64,000 nt of DNA from Pseudomonas marvdashtae (GTDB taxonomy: Bacteria > Pseudomonadota > Gammaproteobacteria > Pseudomonadales > Pseudomonadaceae): NCBI RefSeq assembly GCF_014268655.2, contig NZ_JABWQX020000009.1:6106-70105 (forward strand), in the 5' to 3' direction. Of this stretch, positions 9,565-17,835 are shown in pieces (the first letter of the stretch is position 1; each line of letters starts with the position of its first letter). The notes beneath the pieces were generated by a model, which saw only the letters and a list, made by a program, of their open reading frames with translations, was not told where the DNA came from and searched no databases. Position numbers and translations under genes: made by a program.

Positions 9565-10986
9565 TCAGTTATTACGGATCTTTTCCACAATCGCCGTCGT
9601 TGAGCTGTTTTCCACCAGCCCCAACACCTTCACCGTGCCGCCATAGGCCGCGACGATATCGGCGCCCACGACCTGGTCGATCCCGTAATCGCCGCCCTTG
9701 ACCAGCACATCCGGCTTGACCTGGCGCAGCAGATTTTCCGGCGTGCCTTCGCTGAAGCAGATCACCCAGTCCACCGCGCCAAGGCCGGCCAGGACCGCCA
9801 TGCGTCGGTCGACACTGTTGATCGGACGACCCGGCCCTTTCAGGCGGCTCACCGAAGCATCGTCATTGACCGCGACGATCAAGCGATCGCCCTGGGCCCT
9901 GGCCTGCTCAAGGTAGGTCACGTGGCCAGCATGCAGGATGTCGAAGCAACCGTTGGTGAAGACGATTCGCTCGTTGTGCGCACGCGCATCGTCGACGGCC
10001 AACAGCAATTGCTCCAGCCCCAACACGCCGCGCTCGGAACCCTCTTCGCGCTGGATGGCGCGACGCAGCTCCGGAGCGCTGATGGCCGCAGTACCGAGCT
10101 TGCCGACGACGATACCCGCCGCCAGGTTCGCCAGGGCGACCGCGTGGGGCAGTTCCTCGCCAGCAGCGATTGCAGCGGCCAGGGTGGAAATTACCGTGTC
10201 GCCGGCACCCGTCACGTCGAACACTTCACGGGCACGGGCTGGCAGGTGCAAGGCCGGATGATCTGGACGTAACAGGGTCATGCCGTGCTCGCCCCGGGTG
10301 ACCAGCAGCGCACCGAGCTCAAGGTCGTGCATCAGCTGCGCGCCTTTGCTCACCAATTCATGCTCATCCGCGCAACCACCGACGATGGTTTCGAACTCGC
10401 TGAGGTTCGGGGTAATCAGGCTCGCACCACGGTAGATGGAAAAATCCTTGCCCTTGGGGTCGGCCAGGACCGGAATGCCACGGGCACGGGCGGCCTGGAT
10501 CAGCACTTGATGGTTTTTCAATGCGCCTTTGCCGTAGTCCGACAACACCAGCACCTTGATGCCTTCGAGCAGCTTGTCGACCTCCGCGCCAAGGGACAGG
10601 GGATCGGTGGCGAACGGCTCTTCGAAATCGATCCGCAACAGTTGTTGGTGACGGCTGATGACCCGCAGCTTGACGATGGTCGGCTGATGCGCGATGCGCT
10701 GGAATATCGCCCGCACGCCGGCACCTTCCAGGCTGTTGGCCAGGCTGTCGGCAGCTTCGTCGTCACCGGTCACGCCCACCAGGGAGGCCGGCGCGCCGAG
10801 GGCGGCGATGTTCAAGGCAACGTTGGCGGCACCGCCGGGACGATCCTCGATGTGCTCGACCCTGACCACCGGAACCGGCGCCTCGGGGGAAATCCGTGAT
10901 GTACCGCCATGCCAGTAGCGGTCGAGCATGACATCGCCGACCACCAATACAGGGGCTTGATCGAATCGCGGCATGGACAACTTCAT
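9565..10986 (-). CDS. hldE: Bifunctional heptose 7-phosphate kinase / heptose 1-phosphate adenylyltransferase HldE
   Basis: Makes ADP-D-glycero-beta-D-manno-heptose, the precursor of the LPS inner-core heptoses. The 473 residues hold an N-terminal PfkB-type sugar kinase (RPGGAANVALNIAALG; catalytic DVTGAGDTVIS) and a C-terminal cytidylyltransferase-type domain (FTNGCFDILHAGHVTYLEQA with the HxGH motif, and SSTTAIVEKI at the end). Length and order equal E. coli HldE. The ATG at 10986 follows GGATGCTCC. It is the last gene of the core cluster and lies 167 bp after msbA, so it may have its own promoter (a TAATAT box lies about 45 nt upstream of the start). Confidence 0.97.
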   Translation of the reverse strand: MKLSMPRFDQAPVLVVGDVMLDRYWHGGTSRISPEAPVPVVRVEHIEDRPGGAANVALNIAALGAPASLVGVTGDDEAADSLANSLEGAGVRAIFQRIAHQPTIVKLRVISRHQQLLRIDFEEPFATDPLSLGAEVDKLLEGIKVLVLSDYGKGALKNHQVLIQAARARGIPVLADPKGKDFSIYRGASLITPNLSEFETIVGGCADEHELVSKGAQLMHDLELGALLVTRGEHGMTLLRPDHPALHLPARAREVFDVTGAGDTVISTLAAAIAAGEELPHAVALANLAAGIVVGKLGTAAISAPELRRAIQREEGSERGVLGLEQLLLAVDDARAHNERIVFTNGCFDILHAGHVTYLEQARAQGDRLIVAVNDDASVSRLKGPGRPINSVDRRMAVLAGLGAVDWVICFSEGTPENLLRQVKPDVLVKGGDYGIDQVVGADIVAAYGGTVKVLGLVENSSTTAIVEKIRNN

Positions 10987-11153
10987 GGAGCATCCCACAT
11001 ACAAAATGAACAGGGCCGCGATATTAGCACAGGGTTGAGAAAGGCTCGTCCATGGCTGTGACGCGAAGCGCTGCCCCTTTGTGGCTCCTGCGGCAGCGCA
11101 GTTATCTGCTCGCAGGCCCGGGGCAGCTCAACCTCTTGCAGCACGTCCTGGAT

Positions 11154-12959
11154 TCAGGCGATGTCCTGCGAGGGGGCATCCAGCCCCATGGCGTGGAGAC
11201 GAGCGTAATAGCCGTTCTGCGCGAGGAGTTCGCCGTGGGTGCCGCGCTCCACGATACGCCCCTGGTCCATGACCAGGATCAGGTCGGCTTTTTCGATCGT
11301 CGACAAGCGGTGAGCGATGACCAGGGTCGTGCGGCCCTTCATGACCTGATCCAGCGCGGCCTGGATATGCCGCTCGGACTCGGTGTCCAGCGCTGAGGTG
11401 GCCTCGTCGAGAATCAACAACGGCGCGTTTTTCAGCAAGGCCCGGGCAATTGCCAGGCGCTGGCGCTGGCCGCCGGACAACAGCACACCGTTCTCACCCA
11501 CCTCGGTGTCGAGGCCTTGAGGGAGCTGCGCGATGAAGTCCATGGCGTAGGCGTCCTGGGCGGCTTTTTCGATATCGGCCCGGGGTGCTCCGGCCAGGTC
11601 GCCATAGGCGATATTGTTGGCCACGGTGTCATTGAAGAGTGTGACGTGCTGGGTCACCTGGGCGACGTGGCGACGCAAATTACGCAGTCGATAGTCTTCG
11701 ATCTCCACATCGTCGAGCAGGATCTGACCCATGTCGTGATGATAGAAACGCGGGATGAGGCTGGCCAGGGTGGACTTGCCGCTGCCCGAGCGTCCAACCA
11801 AGGCGATCATCTGCCCGGGAGCTGCGGTAAAGCTGATGTCCTTGAGCACTTCCCGATCGGAGCCGGGGTAGGTAAAGCTCAGGTTGCGTACATCGAGACG
11901 GCCACTGACGCGTTCCTGCTCTACCGTCCCGTTGTCGACCTCAGGCTCGACGTCCAGTTGTTCGAAGATGCTTTCGGCACCCGCCACCCCTTTCTGGATG
12001 GTAGAGCTGACCTCGGAGAGCTGGCGAATCGGCTTGGGCAACAAACCCGCCGCAGTGATGTAGGCGACCAGGTCGCCAGCCGTGGCGTCGCCGCGCAGGA
12101 ACAGCACCAGAAACATCAGGGCCGCCATGGCGGTGTAGATCACCAACTGCAGCATCGGCGTATAAACCGCGCCGGTGCGCGTCATGCGCAGTTGCTTGTC
12201 GGTATTGCCCTGGCTGGCGCTGGCAAAGCGCTGTTCTTCGTAGGCCTCGCCACCGAAGCTGCGCACTACGCGATAGCCCTGGATGGTCTCGGAGGCGACG
12301 TGGGTCACGTCGCCCATGGCCACCTGGATCTTTTTGCTTTGCTTGCGGAATTTCTTGCTGGTACTGCTGACCATCACCGCGATCAGCGGCAGGATCGCCA
12401 GCATCACCAGGGTCAGCTTCCAGTTCATCCACACCAGGTAGGCAAAGAGAAACACCACGGTGAGGCCTTCGCGGATCACCACTTTGATCGCATCGGTGGC
12501 AGCGCCGGTGACCATGGTCACGTTGAACGTGATCCGGGAAATCAGGTGGCCGGAATTGTGGGTGTCGAAGTAGCGGTTGGGCAGGACCAGTAGCTTGTTG
12601 AACAACTCGACCCGCAGGTCATGCACCAACCCCAGCGAGACCCTCGCCAGATAGTAGTTACCCAGGAATGAGCCCAGGCCCTGCCAGGCCGCGATCAGAA
12701 TGATCAACAGCGGCACGGCCATCAGCAGCTTCAAGTCCTGAAGGTACGGCACGGTAGGAAAAAGCACCGCATCGGGATTGCTCAAGCCATCGACGAAATA
12801 CTTGAGAATCCCGGCCAGCATGGGCTGGGTGGATGCAAAGATCACGAAACCCACGATACTCAGCAGGAAAATGCCCACGTAGGGTCTGACGTATCCCAGC
12901 AGCCTGAAATAGATTTTCAGGCTGGAATCCTGTTCCGCTTTGGGCGGTGCGTCACTCAT
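11154..12959 (-). CDS. msbA: Lipid A export ATP-binding/permease protein MsbA
   Basis: Homodimeric ABC exporter that flips lipid A-core across the inner membrane. The 601 residues have a six-helix membrane domain first (VRPYVGIFLLSIVGFVIFAS to LLPKPIRQLSEV), then the ATPase with Walker A GRSGSGKST, signature LLSGGQRQRLAIARALL, Walker B LLILDEATSALD and the switch His in IAHRLSTI. I take the ATG at 12959; a GTG at 12971 is in frame but has no ribosome site. It begins 15 nt after the waaL stop, consistent with a waaL-msbA transcript in which ligase and flippase are made together. Confidence 0.96.
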   Translation of the reverse strand: MSDAPPKAEQDSSLKIYFRLLGYVRPYVGIFLLSIVGFVIFASTQPMLAGILKYFVDGLSNPDAVLFPTVPYLQDLKLLMAVPLLIILIAAWQGLGSFLGNYYLARVSLGLVHDLRVELFNKLLVLPNRYFDTHNSGHLISRITFNVTMVTGAATDAIKVVIREGLTVVFLFAYLVWMNWKLTLVMLAILPLIAVMVSSTSKKFRKQSKKIQVAMGDVTHVASETIQGYRVVRSFGGEAYEEQRFASASQGNTDKQLRMTRTGAVYTPMLQLVIYTAMAALMFLVLFLRGDATAGDLVAYITAAGLLPKPIRQLSEVSSTIQKGVAGAESIFEQLDVEPEVDNGTVEQERVSGRLDVRNLSFTYPGSDREVLKDISFTAAPGQMIALVGRSGSGKSTLASLIPRFYHHDMGQILLDDVEIEDYRLRNLRRHVAQVTQHVTLFNDTVANNIAYGDLAGAPRADIEKAAQDAYAMDFIAQLPQGLDTEVGENGVLLSGGQRQRLAIARALLKNAPLLILDEATSALDTESERHIQAALDQVMKGRTTLVIAHRLSTIEKADLILVMDQGRIVERGTHGELLAQNGYYARLHAMGLDAPSQDIA

Positions 12960-12974
12960 CGTCGAGCTCACTGG

Positions 12975-14147
12975 TTAGGAAGAGCGCGGGATTTTATCAC
13001 AGCCACCGGGCTTGGCCCGCGCCCAGGCCAAAACACTGGCCAGGCCGATCGGCAACCAGCTGATGAACCATTCGGCGCGGGGAGTCCCCGTCAGGCTCGC
13101 GGCGTCGAATTGCATCGCCAGGAACGAAAACACCCACATGCCCAATACGCCTCGGCCCAGCACGGTGTCCCGGGCACGCCAGGCCTCGCGCAGCACCGCG
13201 AACCAGACAACGCACCACAGCAACAGCCCCGGCAGGCCCAACTGAATGGCAACATGGCTGAACAGATTATGAGCATGGTCAAAAAAACGACCGTTAACGG
13301 GGACGCGATAATCCCCCGCCAATCCAAGACCGCCCCAAGGACGCTCGCCAATCATGTGCATGCTCGACATGAAAATCTCAGGACGATAGGAGGCACCACG
13401 GGCCATCACCAAGGGTTCCAGCAGCCAGAACGTCAGCATCGCCAGCACCAGGGCCGTAGCGGCTATCACGCGGGTACGCCCGTCCCGGCAATAAAGCGGC
13501 ATGGCCAGTACGCTGAGCAACAAGGCCAGCGCCGCGCCGCGGCTCTGACTCATCACCACAAATAACCCCAGCAGTGCCAGGGCCACCGCCCAGAGAACCT
13601 GGAGCCCGATACGACGCGGCACCCAGTGCAGCATCCAGATCGCCGCCAAGCCAATCACGTATCCACCCAGGATCGGATGCGACAATTCACCCAGCCCTTC
13701 GAGACGCGCCACCCAGCGATGATCCTGGATAATGTAGAACTGAACGATGGCCATCAGGGCCGTCAGGGCCAGCCCCAATCCGCCCCACTGCATGACACGG
13801 ATCACGCGCTCCGGCTGGCCATTGGCGAAAATCGGGAAGAACAACAGGAACACCAGGATGTAGAGCAGCCGCTTGGCTTCGCGGGCGGGCTCCGGCGCCT
13901 CGGCCCAGAGCAGCGTCACCAGCGCCCACGCCATCAATGCCAACAGCGCCCCATAAATCAAGCGTTGGGCCCGCCACAGCTCCACCAACCTGTGGCGCGC
14001 CGGCCAGGCAAACAGGATCGCCGGCAACCAGACCAAAGCGATCAACCCTTGCTGATAAACCTTATTGGTGGGTGCCAAGGCTATCGCCAACAAAAACCAA
14101 AACAAGCCAAGGGCCATCCAGCCCTGCGCCCAACGTGTTGCTTGCAT
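12975..14147 (-). CDS. waaL: O-antigen ligase WaaL
   Basis: Joins undecaprenyl-linked O antigen to the lipid A core on the periplasmic side. The 390-residue protein is almost wholly membrane-embedded, with about 11 hydrophobic spans. It has the Wzy_C/ligase loop containing SYRPEIFMSSMHMIGERPWGG and FFDHAHNLFSHVAIQLG; the His of HAHNLF and nearby Arg are typical of the active site in this fold. Its position between msbA and wapR matches PA4999. It is divergent from the small kinase-like gene across 106 bp. Polymerase Wzy has a similar fold, but the core-cluster context favours the ligase. Confidence 0.9.
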   Translation of the reverse strand: MQATRWAQGWMALGLFWFLLAIALAPTNKVYQQGLIALVWLPAILFAWPARHRLVELWRAQRLIYGALLALMAWALVTLLWAEAPEPAREAKRLLYILVFLLFFPIFANGQPERVIRVMQWGGLGLALTALMAIVQFYIIQDHRWVARLEGLGELSHPILGGYVIGLAAIWMLHWVPRRIGLQVLWAVALALLGLFVVMSQSRGAALALLLSVLAMPLYCRDGRTRVIAATALVLAMLTFWLLEPLVMARGASYRPEIFMSSMHMIGERPWGGLGLAGDYRVPVNGRFFDHAHNLFSHVAIQLGLPGLLLWCVVWFAVLREAWRARDTVLGRGVLGMWVFSFLAMQFDAASLTGTPRAEWFISWLPIGLASVLAWARAKPGGCDKIPRSS

Positions 14148-14253
14148 CTAACGCTCCTAAACGGTGTACCAGCCAAACCGGCATGGTGAAAACAAAAACT
14201 TTTGGGCATCATGGCCCGCCACGGCACCGTTCTTTCAACAAGGTTTCCCTACG

Positions 14254-14859
14254 ATGCAATCCTCACGGCTTCCCCAAGCCGCTTTGAATCTAATGATTGA
14301 AGGCGCCAGCATTCTGGAGGCCGACAGCTACGGCCCAAAAGTCTATCTGTTGCAGGATGGAAACATCCTAAAAATGTTTCGCCGCAAGCGGTTTTTTTCC
14401 TCGGCCCTTCTAAGGCCCTACTCGACGCGGTTCATCAACAACGCGGCCCGTTTGAAGGAACTCGGCGTACCGACCCTCGAAGTGCTGGCCTACTACAAGC
14501 TGCAGAAGCCCGGCATGACCGCCGTACTTTATCGACCGCTTCCCGGAAAAACCCTGCGCCAATTATCGAATCAAGAAAATTTCAGCTGGCAACAGCGTCT
14601 TCCAGACCTGATCGAACTGATCCGCAGCCTCCATGCCAGTGGCATTTATTTTCGCTCGTTGCACTTGGGCAACATCGTTGTCACCCCGGAAAACACCCTG
14701 GGGCTGATCGATGTGGCTGACATGCGGTTTTTACGCTCTCCATTGCCGCGCTATCTGGCACGCCGCAACCTGCAGCATTTCGCTCGTTATATTGCGCGGG
14801 AGAACCTGAACGGGAGCTTTCCAATGCAGGCGTTGGAAAACGCCTTAATCGCTACCTGA
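14254..14859 (+). CDS. Small LPS kinase-like protein, predicted pseudokinase
   Basis: 201-residue protein with the kinase-like fold of the WaaP/InaA group. It matches the position of PA4998 and relatives sometimes named toluene tolerance protein. The catalytic loop reads GIYFRSLHLGNIVV (132-143): the usual His-x-Asp becomes Arg-Ser, so the catalytic Asp is Ser135, while the Asn (N140) and metal-binding Asp (D153 in GLIDVAD) remain. It is the only plus-strand gene inside the core cluster. Its last 15 nt overlap the 3' end of the convergent wapR. The ATG at 14254 is preferred over 14164 because homology-like sequence starts there. Role unknown; a scaffold or weak kinase acting on the core is inference. 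Confidence 0.8.
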   Translation: MQSSRLPQAALNLMIEGASILEADSYGPKVYLLQDGNILKMFRRKRFFSSALLRPYSTRFINNAARLKELGVPTLEVLAYYKLQKPGMTAVLYRPLPGKTLRQLSNQENFSWQQRLPDLIELIRSLHASGIYFRSLHLGNIVVTPENTLGLIDVADMRFLRSPLPRYLARRNLQHFARYIARENLNGSFPMQALENALIAT

Positions 14860-15948
14860 AATCAACACCCGGGCGGTTTGGCAGAAACTCGCCCATGCCG
14901 CCTCTGGTGCCAAAGCCTGGTACTGCGCCGCCGCGATCGCCTCGGCCGAAGCCTGTGAGGCCCGGGTGATGGCTTCGCTCCACGCGGCTTCGTCACCGGC
15001 AGGCGCATACCAGCCGTCATCGCCCACCTGCTCGCGGAACACGGCCAGATCACTGGCCAGCACCGGAGTGCCGGCCAGGATCGCTTCCTGGAGAATCAGG
15101 CCAAGCCCCTCTTCGAAAGAGGGAATCAGCACCCAGTCGAACGCTTTATAGAGCGTCGCAACGTCCTCCAGATGCCCAGTCAACAACACCTTCCCGGCCA
15201 GGTCTGGCTGGGCGATCCGTGCCTCCAATGCCGCCCGGGCCGGCCCCTCGCCGACAATCACCAGGCGCCAGCCAGGCTGGTCGATTGCGGCCCGGGCAAA
15301 TCCCTCCAACAGGTTGGCGAAACCTTTTTTGTCTACCAGCCGTCCTACCGCGCCGAATATATGCGTGGCCGTCGCAGCCCCGCCCAGCCGAACGCGAGCT
15401 TCTTCGCGAGGGACGAGGCACGATTGAAATGCGACAGGATCGAACGCACTGCGCAACGCAGTGACCTGGATGCCCAGCTCCTCCTGCAGCGATGCCGCCA
15501 ACGTCTCGGAGACTGCTGCCAAAGCAAGGCGTGACGGCGGGAAGCCACACAACAATTCCCGACCCATGGCGTTGAGCCGTGTCGCACCATGGAATATCAC
15601 GACCACGCGGATCTGCGGCATGTCCTTCAAGACGGGCAACAGCGTACGCGCCACGCCGAGACCATCGAGCAATACCACTCGGGCATCGCTGTCGAGCAGG
15701 CCCTGACGGAAACGGCTGTGCATCCAGGGCCTGAAAAGGCGCCAGAAGTGGCGGCCCTTGAGACGCGCCGACGTCAGATTCCACTCCCGTGCCGGGCCCG
15801 CATTGTCTTGGCAAGCGGATTCCGAGCCTTGCAGGAGCCATGTCTTGACGGGCACGGCGGGATCGATCTGCGAAAGGATCTGGCGATGGACTTTATGCAC
15901 CGAAGCGAATGGCGAACCGCCTGCCCACATGACATTGATGATGCTCAT
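14845..15948 (-). CDS. wapR: Core glycosyltransferase, GT4 type (WapR-like)
   Basis: Retaining glycosyltransferase of 367 residues, GT-B fold. The N-terminal glycine-rich loop is MWAGGSPFASVH. The C-terminal donor site shows AVGRLVDKKGFANLLEGF and the E-x7-E motif SFEEGLGLILQEAI. In P. aeruginosa the gene at this place, WapR (PA5000), adds the alpha-1,3-rhamnose that accepts O antigen; that assignment is by synteny. The stop overlaps the convergent pseudokinase gene by 15 nt. A GT2 gene follows upstream 48 nt away in the same direction. Confidence 0.8.
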   Translation of the reverse strand: MSIINVMWAGGSPFASVHKVHRQILSQIDPAVPVKTWLLQGSESACQDNAGPAREWNLTSARLKGRHFWRLFRPWMHSRFRQGLLDSDARVVLLDGLGVARTLLPVLKDMPQIRVVVIFHGATRLNAMGRELLCGFPPSRLALAAVSETLAASLQEELGIQVTALRSAFDPVAFQSCLVPREEARVRLGGAATATHIFGAVGRLVDKKGFANLLEGFARAAIDQPGWRLVIVGEGPARAALEARIAQPDLAGKVLLTGHLEDVATLYKAFDWVLIPSFEEGLGLILQEAILAGTPVLASDLAVFREQVGDDGWYAPAGDEAAWSEAITRASQASAEAIAAAQYQALAPEAAWASFCQTARVLISGSD

Positions 15949-15996
15949 CGAGCGGCAAACCTTTGATCGCGGACCCGGACTCGTGCTTCGAGAAGC

Positions 15997-16761
15997 TCAA
16001 TAATTGATAAGCCAGCCAACGCACACTCCGAGCAAAAGGATCAGGAAAAGTTTGATTTGCTCACGGCGCCTGCGACGCGCCTTGCGCTGGCGTTCGACAG
16101 GAACTTCGACATGAACACCGAATCCGGTATGTAAAACAGCATCCCCTTCGAGCGTGACTGCGGTCAAGTTCAGTTGCGCGTAGCGGAGCGACAGGGCTTT
16201 TTCACCACCGAAACCGGCAAAAGGCGCGCAGAGCTGATATTCCTTCAGCCGCCGCAAGCCCGGATTGAGAGAAAAACTCTGCCACTCAGGCTTATCCGAG
16301 ATCAGGGGATAGCACGGCACGCCGCCGATCAGCTCACGCTCGCCCAAGCGGATATAGGGACTGTGTACGCACAGGTCATAGACATAATTGCGCAGCCATA
16401 CCTGGAGAATCTCGGGACGCAATTTCAGGATCGTCAGCGAGTCTTCCACGAACGCCGGGCGGTAGAACTCCCAGTCATCCTCGCAGTGGAAAACATAGGG
16501 CGTCTTGACGTGTCCGTAGGCCAGGTCGATTGATGCCAGCTGTCCCAGTTTCGGCTGGTTGACGAATACCGTGCAGCGCTCCTTCCAGTGATCGGGAATC
16601 ACCGCGTGCACGCCTTCATCGCCTGCGTCTTCAGTAATGAACACTTCGCGAATAGACGCCGTATTGAAACGGTCAAAACTCTCGAGCGTCCGCTTGAGCA
16701 GATCGAGCCGGCCGCAACTGGTGACCACAAGAGTGATGTCACTATCGTCGGAAAACTGCAC
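15997..16761 (-). CDS. Family 2-like glycosyltransferase with C-terminal membrane anchor
   Basis: 254-residue protein with a GT-A nucleotide-sugar fold: the opening strand DITLVVTSCGRLDLLKRTL and the acidic metal site HCEDDWEFY (an EDD in place of DxD). After a basic run (QRKARRRRREQIK) the protein ends in one hydrophobic helix (LFLILLLGVCVGWLINY), which would anchor it to the inner membrane from the cytoplasmic side. It lies between wapR and ssg, where the P. aeruginosa cluster has no gene as far as I recall, so it may add a strain-group-specific core sugar. Donor and acceptor cannot be read from sequence. Confidence 0.8.
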   Translation of the reverse strand: MQFSDDSDITLVVTSCGRLDLLKRTLESFDRFNTASIREVFITEDAGDEGVHAVIPDHWKERCTVFVNQPKLGQLASIDLAYGHVKTPYVFHCEDDWEFYRPAFVEDSLTILKLRPEILQVWLRNYVYDLCVHSPYIRLGERELIGGVPCYPLISDKPEWQSFSLNPGLRRLKEYQLCAPFAGFGGEKALSLRYAQLNLTAVTLEGDAVLHTGFGVHVEVPVERQRKARRRRREQIKLFLILLLGVCVGWLINY

Positions 16762-16815
16762 TGAAATACCATTTAGTCAAATGCCACCCTGTCGTTGGAT
16801 GGCATAACGGTTTTA

Positions 16816-17772
16816 TTAAATGCCCAGTTTCTGGCGCAATCGCTCCAACAGACTCAAAGGTCCACGCGGCCGCAAGGGCGGCTCCAGCGCTTCCACGATT
16901 TTCTGTCCGATACGCGCGAAGCTGAACTGTTCCAGCGCCAGCCTGTGGCCGTTGCGGGCGATACTGTGCGCCAATTCGGGGTCCGCACGCAGCCGGGAAA
17001 GTTTTTCCTGAAGTTGCGGGATGTCTCGATACAACACCACGTTATGCATGTCCTGCAGCCCCAGCGCCCGAGCTTCCTCGGCGCCTTGGTCAAACGCCAG
17101 CAGCACGCAGCCGCAGGCCATCGCCTCGAAATTCTTGATCATGTACTCGCCCATGCCCACGTCGGCACTGACGAAAAAACGAATCCGATTGAGCGTCTCG
17201 CAATACTCTTCGCCGGACTTGGTACGGGTTACCACCAACGGCTCAACGCGCGCCAATTCATCCAACAGCGCCTTGCGACCACTATAGGCGACGCTGTTGG
17301 TGCTGCCGACAAAGGCCAGTTCGATGTCCCGTTCGCGCTGCCGGTCCTGCAACAACGATTGATCGTAGCCCTTGGGAACGAAAACCGCATCGAATCCTTC
17401 CGCACGCAGGCGTTCCGTCACCATGAAACCGGAGCTGATGACCCTCACCCAGGGCAGACGACGGTAATGGGCGCTGAACTTGCCCGTGTATTTGCACGGA
17501 ATGTAGTTCTGGTAGGCGTCATGTTCGAGGATCACCAGGTTGGGGATCGTGCGAATGAAGCTGGCCTGGCGAATTTCCTGCTTGAAGCGCAGGAAAAAGA
17601 CGATCCGGTCGTAGCTCGATACATCCACGTGACGTCGGAAATAGCCTCGCAGATTGCGTTGTTCCGCACTGTCGAGCCAACGCAGATCGCACTCGCAATG
17701 AGCGGCCACGCCTTCATAGAGCCGATCCAGAATGGCCCGTTGTTCTTTCTGCACCAGAAATAGAACTTTCAT
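16816..17772 (-). CDS. ssg: Cell-surface sugar glycosyltransferase (Ssg-like)
   Basis: 318-residue cytosolic glycosyltransferase with a GT-B-like layout. The N-terminus KVLFLVQKEQRAILDRLYEG and the middle VILEHDAYQNYIPC are followed by a donor-binding half, ELAFVGSTNSVAYSGRK and MGEYMIKNFEAMACGCVLLAF, as in CgeB-like glycosyltransferases. By position it is Ssg (PA5001), a core sugar transferase needed for normal LPS, surface attachment and phage sensitivity in pseudomonads. It is 54 nt upstream of the GT2 gene and 63 nt downstream of dnpA, on one likely transcript. Confidence 0.82.
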   Translation of the reverse strand: MKVLFLVQKEQRAILDRLYEGVAAHCECDLRWLDSAEQRNLRGYFRRHVDVSSYDRIVFFLRFKQEIRQASFIRTIPNLVILEHDAYQNYIPCKYTGKFSAHYRRLPWVRVISSGFMVTERLRAEGFDAVFVPKGYDQSLLQDRQRERDIELAFVGSTNSVAYSGRKALLDELARVEPLVVTRTKSGEEYCETLNRIRFFVSADVGMGEYMIKNFEAMACGCVLLAFDQGAEEARALGLQDMHNVVLYRDIPQLQEKLSRLRADPELAHSIARNGHRLALEQFSFARIGQKIVEALEPPLRPRGPLSLLERLRQKLGI

Positions 17773-17835
17773 CGTCTTCCTTGCGGCACCGAACGACTTG
17801 ATAGATAGCCGGAGGCGGTGTTGCCCCCTGGGCCC

